Below, in pieces: positions 35,023 to 47,017 of a stretch of 64,000 nucleotides of DNA. Source of the DNA: Cricetomys ansorgei (Eukaryota; Chordata; Mammalia; Rodentia; Nesomyidae); assembly GCA_026225945.1 (NCBI GenBank), contig JAMJFZ010000239.1, forward strand, positions 30,890,501-30,954,500, written 5' to 3'. Made by a program: the position numbers and the translations under genes. How positions within the stretch are numbered: position 1 is the first letter of the stretch; every line of letters starts with the position of its first letter. The notes below the pieces were generated by a model, which was not told the DNA's origin, did not search any database, and saw only the letters and a list, made by a program, of their open reading frames with translations.

Positions 35023-35190
35023 GAGCAGTAGTGGTGCCCAGCACAATCCCAAAGGCTACAAGGCTACAAAATCCCAGCACTTAGGAGGCAGAGGCAGGCA
35101 GATCTCTGTGAGTTCGAGGCCAGCCTGGTCTACAGAGTAAGTTCCAGGACAACCAGAGTTAACAGAGAACCCCTGTTTCAAAACAAAACA
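35023..35190 (+). repeat. B1 SINE with a short internal duplication
   Basis: Normal B1 from TCCCAGCACTTAGGAGGCAG onwards. The head instead reads through a duplicated AGGCTACA AGGCTACA stretch at about 35051-35068. Confidence 0.85.
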
Positions 35191-35214
35191 AAGAAAATTT
35201 AAAAAACTTTTTTC

Positions 35215-35590
35215 CTTTGGGAATTTTATACAATGTATTTTGATCACATTCACATCCCACTCCTCCCCCGACTCCTCCCAGGCCCACCCTCACCTCTCCA
35301 TCTACCCCTACCAACCTTATGCCCTCCTTTTAAATTTTATTTTAACATACCCTACTGAGTCCAGTTTGGGATACCCGTATACTCAGGATGAGGCCAGCTG
35401 CTGGAGCATAGTAGACCTACCACACGATTAAAGAAACCCATTCTCTCTCCCCTAGATGCTATCAGTTGTCAGTAGCTCCTCAGTCAGGGGTAGGAGCTGA
35501 TGAGCAGGATGTCAGCTGGCTTGATCTTGTGCAGGTCTTGTGCAGACCACCACAGCTGCTGTGAGTTCATGACTGCACCAGTAGACTCCA
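35215..35590 (-). mobile_element. L1 3'UTR fragment, antisense
   Basis: CACATCCCACTCCTCCCCCG, then GGATGAGGCCAGCTGCTGGA, CCATTCTCTCTCCCCTAGAT, and CTCAGTCAGGGGTAGGAGCT, in the order of the rodent L1 3'UTR complement. The best preserved of the antisense L1 ends here. Confidence 0.7.
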
Positions 35591-36057
35591 GAGGCTTTTA
35601 TTGTCAAACAAATTGTTCATAGCAAAGACACAAAGTATCATTTTCTTAACTGTAAAAGTATTACAATGAAGTAGGCAACCAGAATCCATTAACAATAGGA
35701 CTTGTTTCCTGGAATCAGTATGAAAAATACTCATCTTTCATATGCAGTAGTTTTCCAGAGGGGAGTACAGACCCTTGATTGCTAAAGCACTCATATGGTG
35801 ATGTGGTCAGTTAGACATGAGGTTAAGCTCAGTCTTGAGTGTTAAAATAAGAAATGTATGGTTACAGGCAATGAATGCATTAGCATAGTATCTCTATAGC
35901 ATATGTAACAAGTAGATGAGTCTAATGGGGGAAGAAGTTGAGGAATCTTTTCTTTAGAACCATGGGCTACCTTCTGGTTCTGTCCAGCTGGAGCATTCCT
36001 ATAGAATTATGAAGATATTAGGGCCATAAAATTGTCTCTGATTAGTAGCGTCAGACT

Positions 36058-36240
36058 CTGGGGCCTGGAATGTAAGTGAGCTAGAATGCTTGCTAGCATG
36101 TGAGAAGCCCTGTGGTCCACCCCAGCGTCACACAGGTGGGAGTGATGGCCCTCAGGAGGCGGAGGCAGATTAATTCCTCCTCTTCTACACCTCCAGTTCA
36201 GAGTCTGAGCTACCGGAGACCTTGGCTCAAAAATAAAAAC
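36058..36240 (+). repeat. B4 SINE (ID + B1 fusion)
   Basis: ID-like first half (AAGTGAGCTAGAATGCTTGC, TGTGGTCCACCCCAGCGTCA), then a B1-like second half (CAGGAGGCGGAGGCAGATTA, ACCTTGGCTCAAAAATAAA). Confidence 0.65.
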
Positions 36241-36937
36241 AAAAACGCCCCTTTCTCTTCTGCTTTATAGTGTTTGTCCATAGATTCACAAATTTACATT
36301 AATTGCGAATATTTTTTATTTTACCTTTTAAGGCTACAAAATCACTAAATTTCTGAATCTAGAACTTGAATGGTTTAGCAGTAGAGTAACTTTCCTTCCT
36401 CGTGGGTGACAGTTCTATATCCTGTCTGCTCTAAGATCTTTTTTGAATCCATTTGTCAGAGGAAACTTAATTCCCTAAACTCCTAGGAGATAAAACTTAG
36501 CTCTAAATGTCTGTTTTGCTGTTCACCTCTCACTTCTTATCACTAGCCCATGCTACTGTTGTTTTTCTTCTAGACTTGTGTCCTTGGTGACACTCGGGAA
36601 GATGGGTTTCCGGTGTAATGTGACTTTTATAATTGTGGAGGAAATGTAACGACCTTTCTCTAGTTGTCACGTTTCCATAAGCCCCGTGAAACTAGCTGTG
36701 ACAGATGTAACCTCTCTGGAACTGGCAGTTTATATGTTATATTGGAGAATGTGATTTTTGTAGAGGCTTTTGGTAGTTCCAGAGAAGTTTGAAATCATTA
36801 TTATGAGATTTTATTTTCAAGATATTATATTGCCACAGGTATTTTAGCCAAGAGGCTGAAGACTATTAATGGTCTTTCACAATAGTTTGTAGTCGTATAT
36901 CTGTCTTGACTCCAATAGGCTTTACTCTATTGTTTTA

Positions 36938-37310
36938 GTTAGGGTTTCTGTTGTGATGAAGCACCATGACCAAAAGCAAGTTTGGAGGAAAGGATTTATT
37001 TGGCTTATACTTCCACATCATAGTCTATCATTGAAGGGAGCCAGGACAGGAACTGAAACAGGGCTGGAACCTGGAAGCAGGAGCTGATGGAGAGGCCACA
37101 GAGGGGTGCTGCCTACTGGCTTGCTTCCCCTGACTTGCTCAACCTGCTTTCTTATAGAACCCAGGACCACCAGCCTAGAGATGGCTCCACCCACAATGGG
37201 CGGGGCCCTCACTCATCTCTCAATTGAAGTTCCCTCCTTTCAGAATGCTCTAGTTTGTGTGTATTGACACAAGGTGTGTATATTGACACACAAACTGACA
37301 TAAGATCAGC
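36938..37310. mobile_element. LTR-like rodent repeat, class 2
   Basis: TAGTTAGGGTTTCTGTTGTG, then CCACATCATAGTCTATCATT, CTACTGGCTTGCTTCCCCTG, and AACCCAGGACCACCAGCCTA. Same family as 33468-33890. The end carries a local duplication of GTGTGTATTGACACA-type sequence. Confidence 0.72.
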
Positions 37311-38011
37311 CAGAACATCCATTTCTGTGTGTGTCTGTCTTGGTATGTAGTAAATAATTTTTGCACATAGTTAGAAACTATATTCCTTGAAAGTTTTTTG
37401 TTTTGCTTTTTGTTTTTGCTTCTTAGTCATGAGAAATCAGGGTAACTGTTTTGAATCATACCCATGTTCATACCAGTTTATTTACAGACTTCATTATGTG
37501 TATTTACTGGGGAATTAAAACCCTTTAAGTCCCTGGAGTCCTGCTATTAGAGATCATTGAATCCCAACTTCAAAACATAACACAGTTCCACAAAACTCAG
37601 ATGTTTGAGGCAGATAGAACCATATCAGACCTGAGTTTATTTTAACATTTAATCCAAGATCCAGGTTGGGATATGGAGAATATCTGTAGGGATTTTTTAT
37701 AATTGTTTTAGTAGCACTTTCTACAGAACCCTACTATGCTGAGAAATCTCCAGAGTGAACAACCATTAATAAAGGTAAATTTGTGTTACCATCTCAAACA
37801 TAACGGTGTGTCTTTAGAGATACAAGCTTGTTTCTAGTTTACTAAATAGCATGCTTGATTGAATTTTGTCACTTTCTTACTGTATGTATTGTCTGTATCA
37901 TTCTAAAGTTTGTCTCAATATTGTGGAATATTAGGTAGAATTCCGTGCCATACTATAGCATAGAGATTTAAGTCTGATGAATTGTAGTGTTTGTCTCAAT
38001 AAAATACTTTA

Positions 38012-38115
38012 TTGAGCTGGCATTCCTATAATCCCATTTACTTCCGAGGCCAGTATAGTCAGATTGCAATCTTAAGGCCAGCTTGGACATGTTAATAAGA
38101 GTCTGTCTAAAAAAG
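38012..38115 (+). repeat. Old B1-like SINE
   Basis: GCTGGCATTCCTATAATCCC and AAGGCCAGCTTGGACATGTT, then GTCTGTCTAAAAAAGC. Confidence 0.5.
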
Positions 38116-38137
38116 CAAATGTGCACATGTGCATGTA

Positions 38138-38138
38138 C

Positions 38139-38189
<51 letters not shown>

Positions 38190-38262
38190 TCAACTGTACA
38201 CACATATACACACCCAAAAAACCCAGACACATACACATACACACAGAAACCCAAATATATAC
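38138..38262. repeat. (CA)n microsatellite, interrupted
   Basis: A run of about 17 CA units near 38150-38183 followed by CACA-rich interrupted sequence. Confidence 0.92.
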
Positions 38263-38471
38263 GCACATACAAAAAACTGAAACATTATTTGATAGGTAAG
38301 TGTTATTTTGAGAAACTTCTTCATATTCCTAAGTTTGACTTACATTCACAATAGATGTATCTTTTTCTAAATCCACAGAAGTGGGTACTTTGATATGAAA
38401 CATAAAAGATACAAATTTTCCACTTGTTTTCTTCTTCAATATGTTCTTTTTTATCTGAAGGCTTTAATCAT

Positions 38472-38600
38472 TCCAGCTAGGACGTGTCTTTAATCTTAGC
38501 ACTTAGGATCTGGAGGCAGGAAGATGATTTCAAAGCCAGCCCTGGCTACTCAGCAAGTTTGAGACCAGCTTGGGCTGCATGAACCCTGTCTCAAAAAGTA
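38472..38600 (+). repeat. B1 SINE
   Basis: GTCTTTAATCTTAGCACTTA, GGATCTGGAGGCAGGAAGAT, then GAACCCTGTCTCAAAAAG. Confidence 0.75.
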
Positions 38601-38611
38601 GTCATATTTCA

Positions 38612-38820
38612 GTGTGTGCGAGAGAAAGAGTGTGTGTGTATGTGTGTATGTGTGTGTGTCTGTGTTGTGCATTGTGCTTGCCCTCAATGGTTAGAAAGGG
38701 GTATCTGGTCCCCTGGAGCTCGAACTACATCTAAGTCTTTGTGACCTACCCCCATGGTGCTGTGGATAGAACTCCGATCTTCTACAAGAGCACTTAACCT
38801 CTGAGCCATCGCTCCAGCCC
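38612..38820 (-). repeat. (GT)n plus B2/B3 SINE, antisense
   Basis: GT-rich tail side at 38625-38663, then CTTCTACAAGAGCACTTAAC and CTGAGCCATCGCTCCAGCCC at the inverted head. Confidence 0.72.
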
Positions 38821-39855
38821 CGATTTTGTCTTGTTTTGATACAGGGTCTTGCTGTGTAGCCCAGGCTGGCTGCTTACTCAACAATCTGCCTGACTCTTTG
38901 TCTATTTTTGATGATGGCAATTAAATCCAGAGTTGTATACTTGCTTTTTTTTTTTTTTTTTAATAATTAAACCATGGCAAGAGAACTTATTAGGAAAATA
39001 CTGTGCCACTGAGCTATATCACCAACCCATAATTTATTTTTAAAATTTAGTTTATTTCATCATGTACATAATATATGAATTCCTCTTGTATGACATATAT
39101 CATTTAGTCTTTATTAGCTTTTTTCAGCACTACATCAGCCTTGATGAATTATTTGTTAAAAAAAAAAAAATTGGCCAGTATTTTCTGAGTTTTTCCATTA
39201 CAAGCTTTCGTAACTCTTGGGAGTTGCCGCTAGTCTGAAGCTTCTTTCTGAAAAGTAACTAGTCTTCAAAATCTTCATACTGGATTTGTGACATCAGTTT
39301 TGTAAAATAAATCATAGACCCTACAGTTACATGCTACCTAAATAGAATACGCTGGAACCACCAGAAGCTGCTACAGAATAATTCTCTGGGGTTTGAAATG
39401 ACCTAGCATACGTGTATATATACTTTATAAAATTAGTTTTCTGAAGGGAAATTAACAGCATTAAATGTTTATTGATTGATTTGAAAGCTGTATCTCATTG
39501 TTGAAGGAGAGTTACCTCATAGACTAAAGACGTGATATGTTATTTTGTGTAAAATGCATGACTGTGTAAGTGTTGCTCATAGTTATCATACCAATTTCTT
39601 GTTTTAAATTGAACTAATATACTAATCATATGTTATTTTTAAAGTTTTTGCAAACTATCATTTCCTTGAAAGAATAAAGGTTGGTTTGCTTACCACTATA
39701 TAATCAAACATAAATTTTTATCTCTAAAGATTGAGAGAGACAAGTCAGGTCAGCCATGTTCTTGCTACTTGACATTATTTCTACATGAAATTAACTTGTA
39801 GATTACTTATACCTGCTTAACTTTTTAATTATCTTTTTTTCTCCTTCTCTTAAAG

Positions 39856-39869
39856 ATGATACTTGTTGA
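39856..39869 (+). CDS. Ube2w: Ube2w last coding exon segment
   Basis: The acceptor TTCTCTTAAAG (39845-39855) opens an exon whose first two bases complete the split Asp codon, followed by Asp, Thr, Cys and TGA (39867-39869). With the exons above this gives 146 in-frame residues ending HDDTC, which with a 5-residue exon 1 equals the usual 151-aa E2W. The same exon continues into the 3'UTR. Confidence 0.96.
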
Positions 39870-40559
39870 TGCCACTGTTACCATCCTCGTAGCAGAAGAT
39901 AGTCCTACTGAGAAAATGAGCACTTTGATCATTCAGTCTTTGAACTTTAACCTTTGACTGGAAGTGACCTATAGGCAATGAAGACTACTTCCTTTACTGC
40001 ATTTTTACTCGTGTGCATTCTGGGCGCATGTTGATCGCTGGTTCAGTCCAGGCAACTGACATGCTTTTATTAGTCATACAGTATTAATGCAGGTGTCAGG
40101 AAATGTCAAATATAATTCCATTTTTTATTTTTATTTTTTTAAGCTTTTGGAAAAGTTCCAGGTCCTCATGTATTGTGCAATAACAGTGACTTCCTCGGTG
40201 GTTTGGGGACGTTCATTGCCGGCAATGGACGTTGTAACAGGAAGAGTTTTCTTAACTCCTGCCACTCGGTGATTAATGCATGATAGGGCCTATGAAATGA
40301 ATTTATCGGTTATCGTGGGATTATAAGGAAAGTGAGGGATCCAACATCACATTGGAAGTCACCCCAACTGTTTATATTTGGATTCTATGCACTGTGATCC
40401 TAAGGCTAACAGCATGAAATAACATGCGTCTTTAAAGGACCGTAAGAAAGATCATTGCATATTTATTTCATTGTTTATATCTGCTGTCAAATTGTTTTGA
40501 CATGGAAAGTTTTCGAGCAACATTGGCAGAGAGGTACAATATGTTATCCCTATGGTGAG

Positions 40560-40565
40560 AATAAA
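40560..40565 (+). terminator. Ube2w: Candidate proximal poly(A) signal
   Basis: AATAAA followed within 10-20 nt by the GT-rich CTGTTGTATATAG. Use would give a 3'UTR of about 0.7 kb. Confidence 0.5.
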
Positions 40566-40574
40566 TTCATCTGT

Positions 40575-40582
40575 TGTATATA
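40575..40582 (+). promoter_or_regulatory. Ube2w: PUM-type motif TGTATATA
   Basis: Exact match to the Pumilio recognition motif TGTANATA in the transcribed strand of the 3'UTR. It lies just downstream of the candidate proximal poly(A) signal, so it would be mainly in the longer isoforms. Confidence 0.5.
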
Positions 40583-40833
40583 GCCCTCAATCCCTGAAGT
40601 AAAGGTGTGAGTATATAGGGTGTGAATGGTTTAACCAAGACTTTGTTTGGGAAGTAAAAAAAAAAAAAATGTGGCAGTGATGATTAAATCACTGCCGTCC
40701 ATCCTTCGGGCTTGTTTGTTTTGTTTTTTTTTTTTGTTTTGTTTTTTTTTTTTTGTTCTTTTTTCCAAGTATATTACGCTCTGTTACTTCCTGCTAGCCA
40801 TCAGCATGAGCCCTACTGCCTAAACACTATTTC

Positions 40834-40842
40834 ATTTATTTA
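40834..40842 (+). promoter_or_regulatory. Ube2w: Overlapping AU-rich pentamers
   Basis: ATTTATTTA, two overlapping ATTTA pentamers in a U-rich setting, a possible mRNA-stability element. Confidence 0.4.
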
Positions 40843-41194
40843 TGTTTGGAAAACCCATAAACATTTTTGTTTGTAATCTTGTTTCTTTTGTTACGTTTTA
40901 AGTCAAGTTTGAATGTTACAATATTTTAATTGAAAAAACTTTTGTCGTTTTTTTTTTTTCTTGTAAATTTTCTTTACTTGTATCATCTTGTCCTTCAATC
41001 CTGTAACCTAAAATGAGAAATACATTTTTGACAGAGGCTTAATGTTTTAACAAAAGAGTGTGGACATTTTTATTTTAAGATTTTGGCAAAAGAACACTAT
41101 AAAGTGATATGTTTTCTTACTGGTCTCACACAACCATACAGATTTTCTTGGAAGAATTTGTTGAAAAGATTTTGCTTACTGCTAGATGAAGTTT

Positions 41195-41199
41195 TTCTA

Positions 41200-41237
<38 letters not shown>

Positions 41238-41262
41238 AATTATCTACCTATCTACCTATCTG
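41195..41262. repeat. (TCTG)n / (TCTA)n microsatellite
   Basis: About seven TCTG units followed by TCTA, CCTA and mixed tetramers inside the 3'UTR. Confidence 0.93.
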
Positions 41263-41487
41263 TCCTATCACACAGTTGTTGAAAAGGTTCCATTCTAAGC
41301 ACCATGTACCATGTAAGTTAATGATGCTACAACTAGGTCTTTTTAAGAAGCGACTAATGTATTTTATAAATTACCTTTTCACATATGCAAGATCTGTTTC
41401 TATGACAATGTTATTTTTACTGATGCCTTACTGTTTCACTCTTTTTTAATATCCTGCAGTGAATATATTAATCAATTTGGGCTTAAA

Positions 41488-41493
41488 AATAAA
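41488..41493 (+). terminator. Ube2w: Candidate poly(A) signal
   Basis: AATAAA in GCTTAAAAATAAAAGCC; the downstream context is only weakly GT-rich. Confidence 0.3.
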
Positions 41494-41828
41494 AGCCAAT
41501 TGGCTGAAAGGTCTGACATATGTACCCCCTTAAAATCATCCAATCGGTAATTGGTAAAGAATATTTTAAAAATTGTTTTTAATCTCTGTGTAGATGACAT
41601 TTTGTAGCTTTGTACATGTTGTTAATTAAGGGCATATAATTTTACACTCTAGAAGTATAACTGCTGAACTCAGGGGTGGGTAGACTTCACAAATATGTCT
41701 GCTGTAGAAATAACTTGAAAAAAAATTAAAACCATGGCCAGCCACCAAATTGTGGACACTGTTTATACTGCTAGGTAACAATGATCATTTTTTAAAAGAC
41801 TATAAACATTTTTCTTTGTCTTGACTGA

Positions 41829-41836
41829 TGTACATA
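41829..41836 (+). promoter_or_regulatory. Ube2w: PUM-type motif TGTACATA
   Basis: Second TGTANATA match in the 3'UTR, sense strand. Confidence 0.45.
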
Positions 41837-43224
41837 AGTTCTCAGAGTGATCATTATCAGTTTTATTAGTTGGTCTATTCAACACAGACAAATCTCTAAA
41901 TTCTTAGTTTTTCACTTCTTTTAATATGAGATTACAGTTGAAAATTAAGTGTTCCCATTTTTTTTTATGTCACTGCTCTAAAATACTAACTTGATCTACC
42001 TTTCTCTTTTTTCCTTTCTTTTCTTTCTTTCTTTTTTTTTTTTTCTTTTTTTGGTGTGGGGGAACACAGGGAGAAACTCTTCTGTATTCGTAGTCCACTT
42101 ACTAAAATCCTCTGATTAGAAATGGCCTGTGACACTTATTCACCAAAGGGATTAACACGCCAGGTCAAGCATTAACAGTGGTGTCGCATAGGTGAACAGC
42201 TCCAGTTGAGTTTTTATAACAATGTTTTAATATTCCTCTCTATACGGATCCTATAAAATAGATTCAAATGAAATAGAAAATGGTGGAAAACCAAACAATG
42301 TTAGTTCATTTTTGGTTTCTGGTGAAGAAAATAATATATCTAAAATATAGGAGCATCAACTCTTAGTAATTCATAATCAGATTAACATTACTCCCCTGAA
42401 TTTAGGAGTCATTGAAAGTTGTTTTATGCCTATATTTAATTATTTGACATTATTAAAAGTCATGAGTATCTGGGTCCTTGTTCAATTGAGGGCAAGTTGA
42501 GGCTTTCAGTAAAGCAAATAGTTTGCCATAACATAGTATTTAAAGAGAACTGGAATTACAAGAGATTCATGTGAGACACACCATGCTCCTTCCCCTCCCT
42601 GCCCTCCCTGTTGAGAACCAGCCTGCAGCATTACATTTGCACACTTAGAGGCTGTGTCTGGCTCTTTCTCACACATTTACTTTAGGCCACTCTCCTGTTT
42701 TGCCAAATTTTTAAGACGTTATGCATGCAGTTCCTTGTTTCTGTAGTTGCGAACTCGGTGCCCTTCCAAACACAGGCTAATGCTATAGCTTTCATGAAGA
42801 AAGATTAATTTCAGTTTTGTGGGAATTTTAAAAGATGCATTTTGTGGCTGTTCTCTTAAGGAATTAATATTTACTTCTGAAGAACTTAGAATGTTAATTC
42901 TCCCATTAGCCAGCGGGGAAATGAAGCATTTTTTAAGTCATAGGAGAAAGGGATGACAGCTTGTATGTAGTCAACAGTTCAACTGGAGAAAGACCGTAAC
43001 CTTTTTGCTTTGAGTTGCTGTATAGATATTTCTTATGAACTAGGGTGGTTTACTATTTTCCCCTTCTCAATTTTAAATATATGCAAAGACATACATATAT
43101 ATATATCATTAGTTACCTACGGTGGCTAGTAACTTCTTGAGATTCTGAAACATAGCTAATGACTGGTTGCTCCATCGAAGATAAATTGACAGCAACGGAA
43201 GTGATTAGTGATATGAAAATGGCA

Positions 43225-43232
43225 TGTAAATA
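43225..43232 (+). promoter_or_regulatory. Ube2w: PUM-type motif TGTAAATA
   Basis: Third TGTANATA match in the 3'UTR and the canonical variant of the motif. Confidence 0.5.
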
Positions 43233-43554
43233 TGTTATTTCTGGTAATGATGAAGTCTTTTTAAAAGGCCTACTGTTTTTGAGAATTGCGATATTTGAAA
43301 CTTGTTACAACTTCCTAGAAGTAGAGTAGAAGAAGAGGTACTGTGTATTCAAAGGGTTTTGGCTTTTATAATAAAAAAAGAAATTCAGTGTCACTAGGTC
43401 TCAGCTTTCATGGTTACTGCTGCCTATATTTCTCATTTTCATTAGTATATATATATATTTATATATATATATCTTAGTTGAAAGCTTAAAGTTTATAATT
43501 ATGTTTAATTGTATACTCATGTAAACTGATTCTCCAAAAGTCCCTTGCTGAAGA

Positions 43555-43815
43555 GTCTTTAGCAGTCGGCAGTCGGCTGCAGGACCGAGGGTGTCTGTCA
43601 GCAGCACTGTGCTGCAGAGGCCCTGAGCTGCGTTTGCACCACCACAGCGCACCAGTCAGCCACCGTCCAGTTGTGCATTACGCCAAGACCTGGAGCACTG
43701 TGGCATGGTCGCGATCTGGGAAGGTGTCTGCTGCAGCAGCTGCTCCCGCCCTCGCCGTCCTTCTTAGGTCTCAGCCCCCCTTTCTGTCGCCTCCTTACTG
43801 TCCCGTCTCACAGCT
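43555..43815. other. GC- and CpG-richer patch in the 3'UTR
   Basis: An abrupt GC-rich island in otherwise AT-rich sequence, with about a dozen CpGs and a local duplication (CAGTCGG CAGTCGG). No repeat family or ORF of note is recognised. Confidence 0.6.
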
Positions 43816-44801
43816 GCCACGTCTCAGTCTTCCATGGTTTCATTTTATGACTTAGTTCGGTTTTGGTTTTTGTTTAAGGTTAGGGAATCTAGAGAAGAAA
43901 GATTGTTAAAATGATGTCGGGGATTTTTAAGAAATTAAAAAATACCTTCTATAAATAAAATACATGGGGATTTTTTTGTACCTAACTTCATTTTTGTCAG
44001 CAGGTAGCTAGATGTATTGAGTAATTGACAAAAATAAGCTGCGAGCTGCCGTGGAATTTTCCAGTAGTGACAGGGAGGAATTTGTACTTGCTTTCCTTTT
44101 AGATAGGGACTCTTCCAGAGTCTACTATTTCTCAAGTGAATTAAATTGCTTTTACATTGAAATGTTGTTATTTTATTGAAATTATTTGTGGGTGACTTTT
44201 TTCCTCAATATAAATTGTTCATTAACTCAAAGACAAAATGTTAGACATCATTACCTTTAAAGGCACATAGAGTCTGAACATTTCAGACTTAGCTCTCTGT
44301 ACAGTTTCTGTGATCTGGTAAGTGGGCTATTAGTTGTAATTTCACTTCTCAGATTTATTATTGATACTTATATTTGGCGATGAGTCTCTGAGTGCTTATA
44401 TGATTGTCTTAAAAACGTGTGTGGATAAAGTCAGTATTGGCCTGCTCTGGCTTGGGAAAAGATGCCCGAGTAGACGTGAGTCTCTGTATCTCGGAACTCC
44501 GTTGCGCTTGGGAAGAGGTGACTGGGAAAGGAGAGAGAGTACTTGGCTCTCTGTTGGCACATGCACAGCCTGGATTTTCAGGACCAGTCGATGCAGTCAT
44601 GTAAGTTGTTCTTTGAGAGACAAAGTGTACTGAAAACTCTTTCTGGACTTTCTGTGAGACATACCTTGTCATAGTCTGTGGTCTGTGGAAAGACTGAAAA
44701 ACTCTACTGTCTTATTGTCTGAAACAGGACTATGAAGGAATGTTGAGATTTTTATCAGATGCCACAAAGGTGCAAGCCTCTTCATAGTAACCACACATTC
44801 A

Positions 44802-44807
44802 AATAAA
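44802..44807 (+). terminator. Ube2w: Candidate poly(A) signal
   Basis: AATAAA in CATTCAAATAAACACAAATT. Confidence 0.3.
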
Positions 44808-45183
44808 CACAAATTGTCAGGCACAAAGTAAAGAATTATTTGAGTGGACTATTGAAGTCATTATCTAGTAGTCAAGAATTAAGTATTTGTTCGGGTCAAA
44901 CTGAATTTGTTCATTTTGTTGCTCCCATAATTCTCTTAGTAATCACAATATAGCTTGTGCATTTGATTAGGAATGGAAGCTCGTGCTTGACGATTTGAAT
45001 AGGGTGGGCATATATATTTTATAAATACAAATTGCAAAATATGTAAAGAAACTACTTTTTAAATAGAATGTAAATGTTAAGACAGACAAATCTGTGTTAT
45101 ATATTTTTCAATACATGTACCAACCTTTTGTTAGTTGAACGTAGGTTACTTTGTGTGCTTTATGGAACTGAGTAACTTTTAAT

Positions 45184-45189
45184 AATAAA
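45184..45189 (+). terminator. Ube2w: Candidate distal poly(A) signal
   Basis: AATAAA in TTTAATAATAAAGCAGTTG, followed by a T/G-containing segment GTTGTCATTTGCT. It is the last hexamer before SINE-bearing DNA starts at about 45,450. Confidence 0.55.
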
Positions 45190-45456
45190 GCAGTTGTCAT
45201 TTGCTCCGCCCACCCCCGTATACTTGAATACTAAATTGGATAAGTACTGGAGTTCTTTGCAGTTTGTAATAATGTCAGATTTATTTTATATAGTGGTTCT
45301 TGTATACAAAAGCTTACTGTTTAAAAGATTACGGAAACAAACAGCATCCCTTTCCAAAATGAGGACATGGCATGAAGGGTATCAGAAAAGCTGCTTATTC
45401 ATAGGTGGACTTTACTTGGTAGTGGGGGTGCTTTATGCATCAGTGAAGCAAATTGT

Positions 45457-45555
45457 GGCCAGGTGTTATGCCCATGCCTGTGATCCCATCTACTCTGAAC
45501 ACACTCGGGAAGATAGCCATTTATAATTCAGGCCAGCCTAGTAGTTTACTAAGAA
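45457..45555 (+). repeat. Old B1-like SINE
   Basis: GTGGCCAGGTGTTATGCCCA, GTGATCCCATCTACTCTGAA, CAGGCCAGCCTAGTAG. Confidence 0.6.
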
Positions 45556-45659
45556 CTTGTCCCCCAAATTTAGAAGAGCCAGAGATGTGGCTAAGTGGTA
45601 TCTCCTGCCCAGCCTCAGTCCCTCATCCTGAAACTGAAGAAGAGTGGCAGTGCAAGCAA

Positions 45660-45832
45660 AGAATTAGTGACACATGCCTCTTTAATTCCAGCTCTCGGGA
45701 GACAGAGGCAGGTGGGTCTCTGTGGATTCGAGGCCAGCCTGGTCTGCATAGTGAGTTCCAGGACAGCCAGCACTACATAGTGAGATGCTGTCTGGGAAAA
45801 AAACAACAAAACCAAAAGGGGGGGGGGGGGAT
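45660..45832 (+). repeat. B1 SINE followed by a poly-G run
   Basis: CGGGAGACAGAGGCAGGTGG, GGATTCGAGGCCAGCCTGGT, ACTACATAGTGAGATGCTGT, then an A-rich tail ending in about a dozen G at 45819-45830. Confidence 0.88.
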
Positions 45833-46698
45833 GTTGAGACTTAGATACTGAGACCTGGACCTGAGTCTGACATTGCTTAACTTAGAAGCGTTATGGTTAA
45901 AAAGGACACCATATAAAGAATTCCTGGATGCTTTTCAGAGTGTACCAACAGGTCAGCTAATAAAGATGAGAATTTCTTGAAGCTCCAAGAAGAGAGAAGG
46001 AAATGAGCAGAAGGGCTGTCAATGCGTCTCACTCTGGCAGGGAAGAAAGAAGAGTGCTTTATAGTTTCTTTTCCTCGAGGGACCTGCTTTTCCACAGAGC
46101 ACCTTAGTCATAGGTAGCCGTAATGCTCTATGAACTCGCCTATCAGCAAGCTGTGGTTGGGGCCCTAACAACTAGATTAGTAGATGGTTAGATAAGCTTG
46201 TTTTTACTTCGCCATTCTCCACAATTCTTAAAGTATTTTCTAGTTTCCATAATAGGTCTGACTAGTTTGAACTGCTTTGAGTATACAGGTCTATTAGAGT
46301 CCTTCCCCTGTTCTTAATGCATTCATACAAAGGCAATATGCGGTCTGATTAAAACACATCTGAACTGAAAGGTCAGATACTGTTGTGTACCCGAATAGCT
46401 GAGTCCAGAACCACCGTGTTCTACTCCTGCCTTGATGGAAATCCCTCAAAGGGTTTTTTGATTGTTATTTTAAAAAGTATTTGTCAGATTAATGCAAGGC
46501 ATGTGTAACGGGTGGGGGGGGTACCTGTGTATGTATACCTTAGGAAAAGGGAAGTAAAAATCCAAGCTAGAAACTGTTCGTGTCTACCTCACCTTTGAGG
46601 ATGCTGTGGATGAGTACGTGTCACTGGGCAAGAACCTGAGTATGAATGCCTGTGGCCTGCGTATATTTAACTCAACAAGGAAAAACCTTTGAATCTCC

Positions 46699-46704
46699 AA
46701 TAAA
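46699..46704 (+). terminator. Alternative far-distal poly(A) signal
   Basis: AATAAA in CTCCAATAAAAGCG, followed about 40 nt later by TGTTGTCTGTTC. If used, the 3'UTR would be about 6.8 kb and include two B1 copies. Confidence 0.3.
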
Positions 46705-47017
46705 AGCGAATTTCTATCTTTCCTGTTATTTAATGGCACTGTTGTCTGTTCTCATTATTCGAAGACTCTGACACTGTGCTGGATCCTTTCTCATGCCTCT
46801 TGTCAAGTCTTAGTGGATCGAGCTGTAAAGCATCGCCCCTTCTCTCCAGTCCCCTGACCTGTATGGGTGATCAGCACTTGCCTAGAGTTTCCAGGCTTCT
46901 CTTGGCCACTAACAGGCCTTGTTCCAAAGTCATAATAACACAAGACTTACTATATATTGCTAATGTTCTTGGATCAAAGACCCAGCTTCTGCTTTTCTTT
47001 AAAAAAAAAAAAAAAAT

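Larger units (their letters stand above)
27522..39855 (+). other. Ube2w: Ube2w intron 5
   Basis: 12.3 kb, phase 1, from GTGAGC to TTCTCTTAAAG. It is rich in SINEs, two classes of LTR-like repeats, an LTR-internal-LTR composite and antisense L1 3' ends. In 30,240-31,130, 34,160-34,980, 35,600-36,050 and 39,040-39,830 I see no confident feature. Confidence 0.92.
39870..45210 (+). other. Ube2w: Ube2w 3' untranslated region (inferred)
   Basis: About 5.3 kb after the stop codon holds no recognisable SINE, L1 or LTR, only low-complexity T, TCTG and AT runs. Introns and the downstream intergenic DNA carry roughly one or more repeats per kb. Several AATAAA hexamers occur; the last before repeats resume is at 45184-45189, so I infer the distal cleavage site just after it. 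The exact 3' end needs transcript data. Confidence 0.7.
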
